A DNA stretch of 8,101 nt from NCBI GenBank assembly GCA_027620105.1, contig JAQCIA010000083.1:1-8101 (forward strand). The letters are read 5' to 3'. The stretch's first letter is position 1. Each line of letters opens with the position of its first letter. The notes beneath the pieces were generated by a model. It ran no database searches and was not told the DNA's origin. It saw only the letters and a list, made by a program, of their open reading frames with translations. Made by a program: the position numbers and the translations under genes. Source of the stretch: Verrucomicrobiota bacterium. Its GTDB lineage: Bacteria > Verrucomicrobiota > Kiritimatiellia > UBA8416 > JAIOPI01. Shown one piece after another: positions 4,745-8,101 of this stretch.

Positions 4745-4818
4745 TGGGCCCAGCAGGACTCGAACCTGCGACCTAGACATTATGAGTGTCCAGCTCTGAC
4801 CAACTGAGCTATGGGCCC
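4745..4818 (-). tRNA. tRNA with CAT anticodon, probably tRNA-Ile2 (lysidine type)
   Basis: A complete 74-nt cloverleaf on the minus strand. The acceptor stem GGGCCCA pairs with TGGGCCC, with discriminator A. The D arm is GCTC/GAGC, the anticodon stem GGACA/TGTCT (one G-U pair) around the loop CTCATAA, and the T arm GCAGG/CCTGC with TTCGAGT. The anticodon is CAT. It is not the initiator: the first pair is a normal G-C and the anticodon stem lacks the three G-C pairs. The C4-G69 and C5-G68 pairs match what is known of TilS recognition of tRNA-Ile2 rather than elongator tRNA-Met, so I favour Ile2, which reads AUA after lysidine modification; elongator Met is the alternative. The 3' CCA is not encoded (CCC follows the discriminator). 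Confidence 0.93.
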
Positions 4819-4957
4819 ACCGCGACGCACACGGCAGCCGCAAACCCTACCACGCCCCCTACGCAACTGGCGATATCCGGATTTCACATGGCCACCGTTC
4901 AAGCAATTGCCTGCCCCAAACATGCACAACGCGCGTCCACCCACCCCCAGATCGAAA

Positions 4958-4986
4958 TTGCCGTCAGCCTGTGCATGCCCTATTCT
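4958..4986 (+). promoter_or_regulatory. Candidate promoter of the acyltransferase-glycosyltransferase operon
   Basis: TTGCCG (4958-4963) and TATTCT (4981-4986) are separated by 17 bp; each matches four of six sigma-70 consensus bases. It lies about 50 bp upstream of the ATG at 5037 and is the best-spaced pair I see between the divergent tRNA and the gene. The start of transcription is inferred only. Confidence 0.38.
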
Positions 4987-5036
4987 TGCCTTCCCATCGC
5001 ATGGCCGTTTGTAAAGTGAGGAACGCTCCCGCCCTC

Positions 5037-5963
5037 ATGACCCACCGTCCCAAACACATACTGGAATACGCCCTGCTTCGACTGATCGGAGCCGTGGTCA
5101 CGCGCCTGCCCCATCGCGCCGCCCTCACCACGGGCTGGCTCCTCGCGGGCATCAGCTTCTGCTTCGCCCCGAACCGCCGCCGCGAAGCCCACCGCCGCAT
5201 TCGCGCCGTCTTCGGCGATCGCCATGCCGCACCCACCATTCGCCGCATCGCCTGGTGCTCCTGGCGCAACATCGTGTTTGATGGCATCGAAATGCTCCGC
5301 GTCCGCCACATCACCCCCGCCTGGATCGAAAAATCCACCAACTGCGCGGCTGCCGTCGTCCCCATCCTGGCCCACACCCCCACTGGCCGTGGTGCCATCA
5401 TTGCCATCCCGCACATGGGCAACTGGGAAACCGCCGCCGTCGCCGCCCACCACGCCGGCATCCCCATCTTCAGCGTCACCGGACGCCAGAAGAATCAACT
5501 CGTTGACAACTACATCAACCGCTTGCGCCGCCTCCCCGGCATCGACACCATCGCCCGCGGATCGGGCACCATGCGCGCCGTCATCCGCCGCCTGCGCTCC
5601 GGCGGAGTCCTTGCCATCATGACCGATGTCCGCACAGCCGAAGGCGGCTTGCCCATCACATTCCTGGGGAGCGACGCCCTGATCGGCGCCGGTATGGCCA
5701 GCTTCGCACGTCTCGCGGATGTGCCCATCTTTCCCTGTGTGATCACACGCGTCGGCTGGCTGCGCCAACGCATGCAGGTATCCGACCCCATCTGGCCTGA
5801 TCCTTCGCTGGCCAAGAATGACGACATTCGGCGCATGACCCAGTTGGTGATGTCCCGCTTCGACACTTGGATTCGCGAAGCCCCCGAACAATGGTTCTGG
5901 TACAACCGCCGCTGGGTGCTGGATCCTCTGCCCCCAGCCTCAGCGCCAGGAGCCAAACCGTGA
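5037..5963 (+). CDS. Lipid A-type lauroyl/myristoyl acyltransferase family protein (LpxL/HtrB, LPLAT superfamily)
   Basis: A 308-residue protein of the usual length for the LpxL/LpxM family, which transfers acyl chains to lipid A precursors at the inner face of the cytoplasmic membrane. I choose the ATG at 5037 because the N-terminus MTHRPKHILEYALLRLIG has the family shape; GAGGAA lies about 13 nt upstream, which is long, and an ATG at 5001 is possible. Visible features are a hydrophobic anchor (residues 8 to 42), the catalytic HX4E motif in IPHMGNWE (His126, Glu131), the RQKNQLVDNYINRLR block (150-164), MTDVRTAEGGLPITFLG (195-211) and the C-terminal PEQWFWYNRRW (283-293). Known members make late acylations, but related enzymes acylate other glycolipids, so the exact substrate is open. 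It is translationally coupled to the next gene. Codon third positions are mostly C, unlike the cassettes. Confidence 0.87.
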   Translation: MTHRPKHILEYALLRLIGAVVTRLPHRAALTTGWLLAGISFCFAPNRRREAHRRIRAVFGDRHAAPTIRRIAWCSWRNIVFDGIEMLRVRHITPAWIEKSTNCAAAVVPILAHTPTGRGAIIAIPHMGNWETAAVAAHHAGIPIFSVTGRQKNQLVDNYINRLRRLPGIDTIARGSGTMRAVIRRLRSGGVLAIMTDVRTAEGGLPITFLGSDALIGAGMASFARLADVPIFPCVITRVGWLRQRMQVSDPIWPDPSLAKNDDIRRMTQLVMSRFDTWIREAPEQWFWYNRRWVLDPLPPASAPGAKP

Positions 5964-8023
5964 CCGCAACACAGTCGCAGCCCGATCCGAACGTCACCCC
6001 GCCGAACATCCCCACCCCCGCCTCGCGCCGCACTGGCTGGCTGATCTTCGCCATCGCCGCCGTCATGCGCCTGCTCTACCTCGTGGACGCCTCCGACGCG
6101 CCCACCTTTGCGACGCCCATCGTCGACGCCGGAACCTACTGCGAACTCGCCCGCTCCGCCCTCATCACCGGCACCCTTGATCCCGCCTTCTTCTGGCAGC
6201 CGTTTTTCTATCCGGCCTTTCTCACCGCCGCATTCGCCGTGAGCGGTAAATCACTGCTGTTCGCAAAACTGCTCCAAGCCCTGCTCGGGGCCGCCACCTG
6301 CCTGCTCACGTACCAGTTGGCCTGCCGCGTCCTCGCCGCCCGCTGGGCCACCGTCGCCGGCCTCATCACGGCCTTCTATGGCCCCTTGATCTTTTTCGAC
6401 AGCGAACTCGTCGGCACGGGCTGGGAAACATTCTGGACCGCCGCACTCCTGCTTTGCGTCCTCGATGCGCGCGCCGCCGCGAAGCCCCGCGTCTGGGCCC
6501 GCCTCGGATTCGTCGCAGGCTTCTGCATCCTCTCGCGCCCCACGTTCCTGCCTTTTGTGGTGATCGCCCTGGTGTGGTCCGCCATCGGCCTCGTCCGTGC
6601 CCCCGCACCGCGCCTCCGCGCGGTCGCCCGCGCCCTCGCCGTGCTGATCCTCACCGCCATCCTGCCGCTCATTCCCGCTTCCTTGATGAGCCACCGCGGC
6701 ACCGATTCTTATTCCATCCTTCCGTACTCCGGTGGTCTGAACCTCTACATCGGGAACAACCCGTCCATGGACCAGACCATCGCAATCCGCCCCGGCTGGC
6801 AGTGGGACAGCATCACCATGCTCCCCGCCCGCCACGGCATTCGCCCTGGGCGCGAGACCTCCACCTTCTTCGCCTTACACGCCCGCCAATACGCCATCAC
6901 CATGCCCGTCGCCTTCATCAAAGGCCTCATCACCAAAACCGTGCAGTGCGTCTCATCTCGCGAATTACCGCGCAACGAAGACATCTATCTCTATCACGAC
7001 TGGTCCATCCTGATGCGCCTCCTCGTCTGGCACGCCGGCCCCTTTGGTTTCCCCTTCGGCCTCCTGCTGCCCCTGGCCCTGCTGGGCCTTTTCCATCTCG
7101 GCCGCCGTGTTCCCTTCCCCCTCTACGCTTTCCTCCTCATCTACACCGCCACCATCATTCTCGTTTTCCCCTCCGCCCGCTACCGCATGCCGCTCATCCC
7201 CATCCTCGCCATCGCCGCCGCCGCCGGCCTCGCCGCCCTCGTCGCCTGGTGGCCGACCCAACGTCGCCGCGCGCTCACGGCCACCGGCGGCATTGCGCTC
7301 ACCGCGCTCCTCATCAGCCTTCCCGGCCCCTACCCCCAGGAGCGCGCGTCGTTCCGCGCGGAAATGCTGTACTGCCTCGCCGGCCACGCCACGCGCCAAG
7401 GCCAGGACGCCGCCGCCGTCCCCCTCCTGCGCGACGCCATTGCCGTCTCCCCGCACTACGCCGACGCCCACAATAGCCTCGGCGTCGCCCTCGAACGCAT
7501 CGGCAATTCTCCCGCCGCCCTCGCCGCCTACGCCGATGCCATCACCCATCACCCCGGACTGCTCACCGCGCGCATGAACCTCGCCAACCTGCTGTACCGC
7601 GGGAAGGACTACGCCGCCGCCATGACCGAGTACCGCGCTGTCGCCGCCCGCTCGGAATCACACAAGGAATCACGCAAAAGCCTGGCCATGTGCCTCATCT
7701 TCCAGGAGCGTACCGCCGATGCCATCCCCTGGCTCTACGCCGCCCTCATGATCGACCCCAACGACGCCGGCGTGCACAACAACCTCGGCTCCGCTCTGAA
7801 TGCCACCGGGAAGCCCGAGGAAGCCCTGAAGCACTTTCAGTCCGCCATTCTCCTCGACCCGGACCTGGACCTGGCCGTGGAAAACTTCGGCTCCATGCTC
7901 ATCGGCCATGGCCACCTGGACAAGGCGCGCATCCTCTACCGCGCCGCCCTCACCCGCGCCGCCAGCCAGCAAGCCCCTGACCGCGTCGCCAACTTCCAGA
8001 CCCGCCTGAACGCCTTGGAATAA
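5960..8023 (+). CDS. Polytopic GT-C-like glycosyltransferase with C-terminal TPR domain
   Basis: A 687-residue protein. The GTG at 5960 overlaps the upstream TGA (GTGA) and has AGGAG seven bases before it; the frame stays open further upstream, but that reading lies in the acyltransferase gene. Residues 24 to about 455 hold roughly ten to twelve hydrophobic segments. The first periplasmic loop carries PIVDAGTY (53-60), with Asp56 at the position of the catalytic acid of ArnT/PMT-like GT-C enzymes; FDSELVGTGWETF (146-158), GGLNLYIGNNP (258-268) and SARYRMPLIPILA (405-417) also fit that group. Such enzymes use polyprenyl-phosphate sugars on the periplasmic side. Residues 468 to about 671 form six consecutive 34-residue TPRs (for example 502-535 and 604-637), a partner-binding scaffold. 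The substrate cannot be told. Coupling to a lipid A-type acyltransferase suggests envelope glycolipid or surface glycan work. Confidence 0.82.
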   Translation: MTATQSQPDPNVTPPNIPTPASRRTGWLIFAIAAVMRLLYLVDASDAPTFATPIVDAGTYCELARSALITGTLDPAFFWQPFFYPAFLTAAFAVSGKSLLFAKLLQALLGAATCLLTYQLACRVLAARWATVAGLITAFYGPLIFFDSELVGTGWETFWTAALLLCVLDARAAAKPRVWARLGFVAGFCILSRPTFLPFVVIALVWSAIGLVRAPAPRLRAVARALAVLILTAILPLIPASLMSHRGTDSYSILPYSGGLNLYIGNNPSMDQTIAIRPGWQWDSITMLPARHGIRPGRETSTFFALHARQYAITMPVAFIKGLITKTVQCVSSRELPRNEDIYLYHDWSILMRLLVWHAGPFGFPFGLLLPLALLGLFHLGRRVPFPLYAFLLIYTATIILVFPSARYRMPLIPILAIAAAAGLAALVAWWPTQRRRALTATGGIALTALLISLPGPYPQERASFRAEMLYCLAGHATRQGQDAAAVPLLRDAIAVSPHYADAHNSLGVALERIGNSPAALAAYADAITHHPGLLTARMNLANLLYRGKDYAAAMTEYRAVAARSESHKESRKSLAMCLIFQERTADAIPWLYAALMIDPNDAGVHNNLGSALNATGKPEEALKHFQSAILLDPDLDLAVENFGSMLIGHGHLDKARILYRAALTRAASQQAPDRVANFQTRLNALE

Positions 8024-8101
8024 TCGCCCGCACCTTTTTTCTTCATTCTCCGCGCGACTCAACCTATATTCACCGCGCAATCGTTCGCTTGGCCCCACGC
8101 G
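8024..8101. other. Intergenic tail, no clear feature
   Basis: The T-run at 8035-8040 after the stop codon has no hairpin before it, so I do not call an intrinsic terminator. TATATT at 8065-8070 with TTCATT 17 bp upstream is a poor promoter match and may belong to a gene beyond the right edge. Confidence 0.4.

Noticed and set aside
4515..4799. Frame ending SRTRTCDLDIMSVQL
   Set aside because: This is the well-known false translation of the strand opposite a tRNA gene; the tRNA lies at 4745-4818.
4980..5891. Long minus-strand frame rich in Gly, Asp and Ala opposite the acyltransferase
   Set aside because: Composition is the expected antisense shadow of a C-rich third-position gene; the plus strand has recognised family motifs.
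6454..7476. 340-residue plus-strand frame rich in Arg, Pro and His inside the glycosyltransferase gene
   Set aside because: An out-of-frame shadow of GC-rich coding sequence with no fold-like pattern.
1..8101. CRISPR array, rRNA or insertion sequence
   Set aside because: No regularly spaced identical repeats, no rRNA-like stretch, and no transposase or terminal inverted repeats with target duplications were seen.

Overview
The window falls into two parts that differ in strand, base composition and kind of gene content. It comes from a GC-rich bacterium. A lipid A-type acyltransferase, an exported beta-barrel-like protein and several signal peptides point to a diderm (Gram-negative) cell. Two cassette proteins remind me of uncharacterised families I associate with the PVC group (Verrucomicrobiota, Kiritimatiellota, Lentisphaerota, Planctomycetota). 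That is a recollection, and cassette genes say little about their host, so I do not assign a phylum.

Left part (1 to about 4352, minus strand): an integron gene-cassette array. Seven short genes follow each other head to tail, and six of the junctions carry an imperfect palindrome of 57-84 bp with the full architecture of an attC recombination site. Each has an outer pair of core boxes ending in AAC and beginning with GTT, then an inner pair of L boxes, then a variable hairpin. In all six the L'' arm is one base longer than the L' arm, which is the extrahelical-base signature of attC, and all six point the same way. Reading along the minus strand from the array head, the cassettes encode: an exported PhoA-superfamily phosphatase with substituted metal ligands (4335-2998); a Cys-triad protein (2889-2419); a small soluble protein (2385-1990); a secreted His-rich beta-barrel-like protein (1962-1453); a small helical protein (1373-1041); a single-anchor exported protein (1018-419); and a coiled-coil protein (320-24). 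Three of these genes read into their own attC, so their C-termini are encoded by the recombination site.

Junction (4336-4970): a core-like GTTGGCG precedes the phosphatase start, with a short hairpin and a weak promoter behind it but no R'' partner. This is where the array begins and may be attI. No integrase gene lies in the window, so the array is either a CALIN-type cluster (attC sites without integrase) or its intI lies beyond the left edge. About 0.35 kb without a recognisable gene follows, then a minus-strand tRNA with anticodon CAT, probably tRNA-Ile2.

Right part (4971-8101, plus strand): a two-gene operon with very C-rich codon third positions. It holds a lipid A-type (LpxL/HtrB family) acyltransferase, coupled by a GTGA stop/start overlap to a 687-residue polytopic GT-C-like glycosyltransferase with a C-terminal block of six TPRs. 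This looks like resident chromosome with an envelope glycolipid or glycoprotein role.
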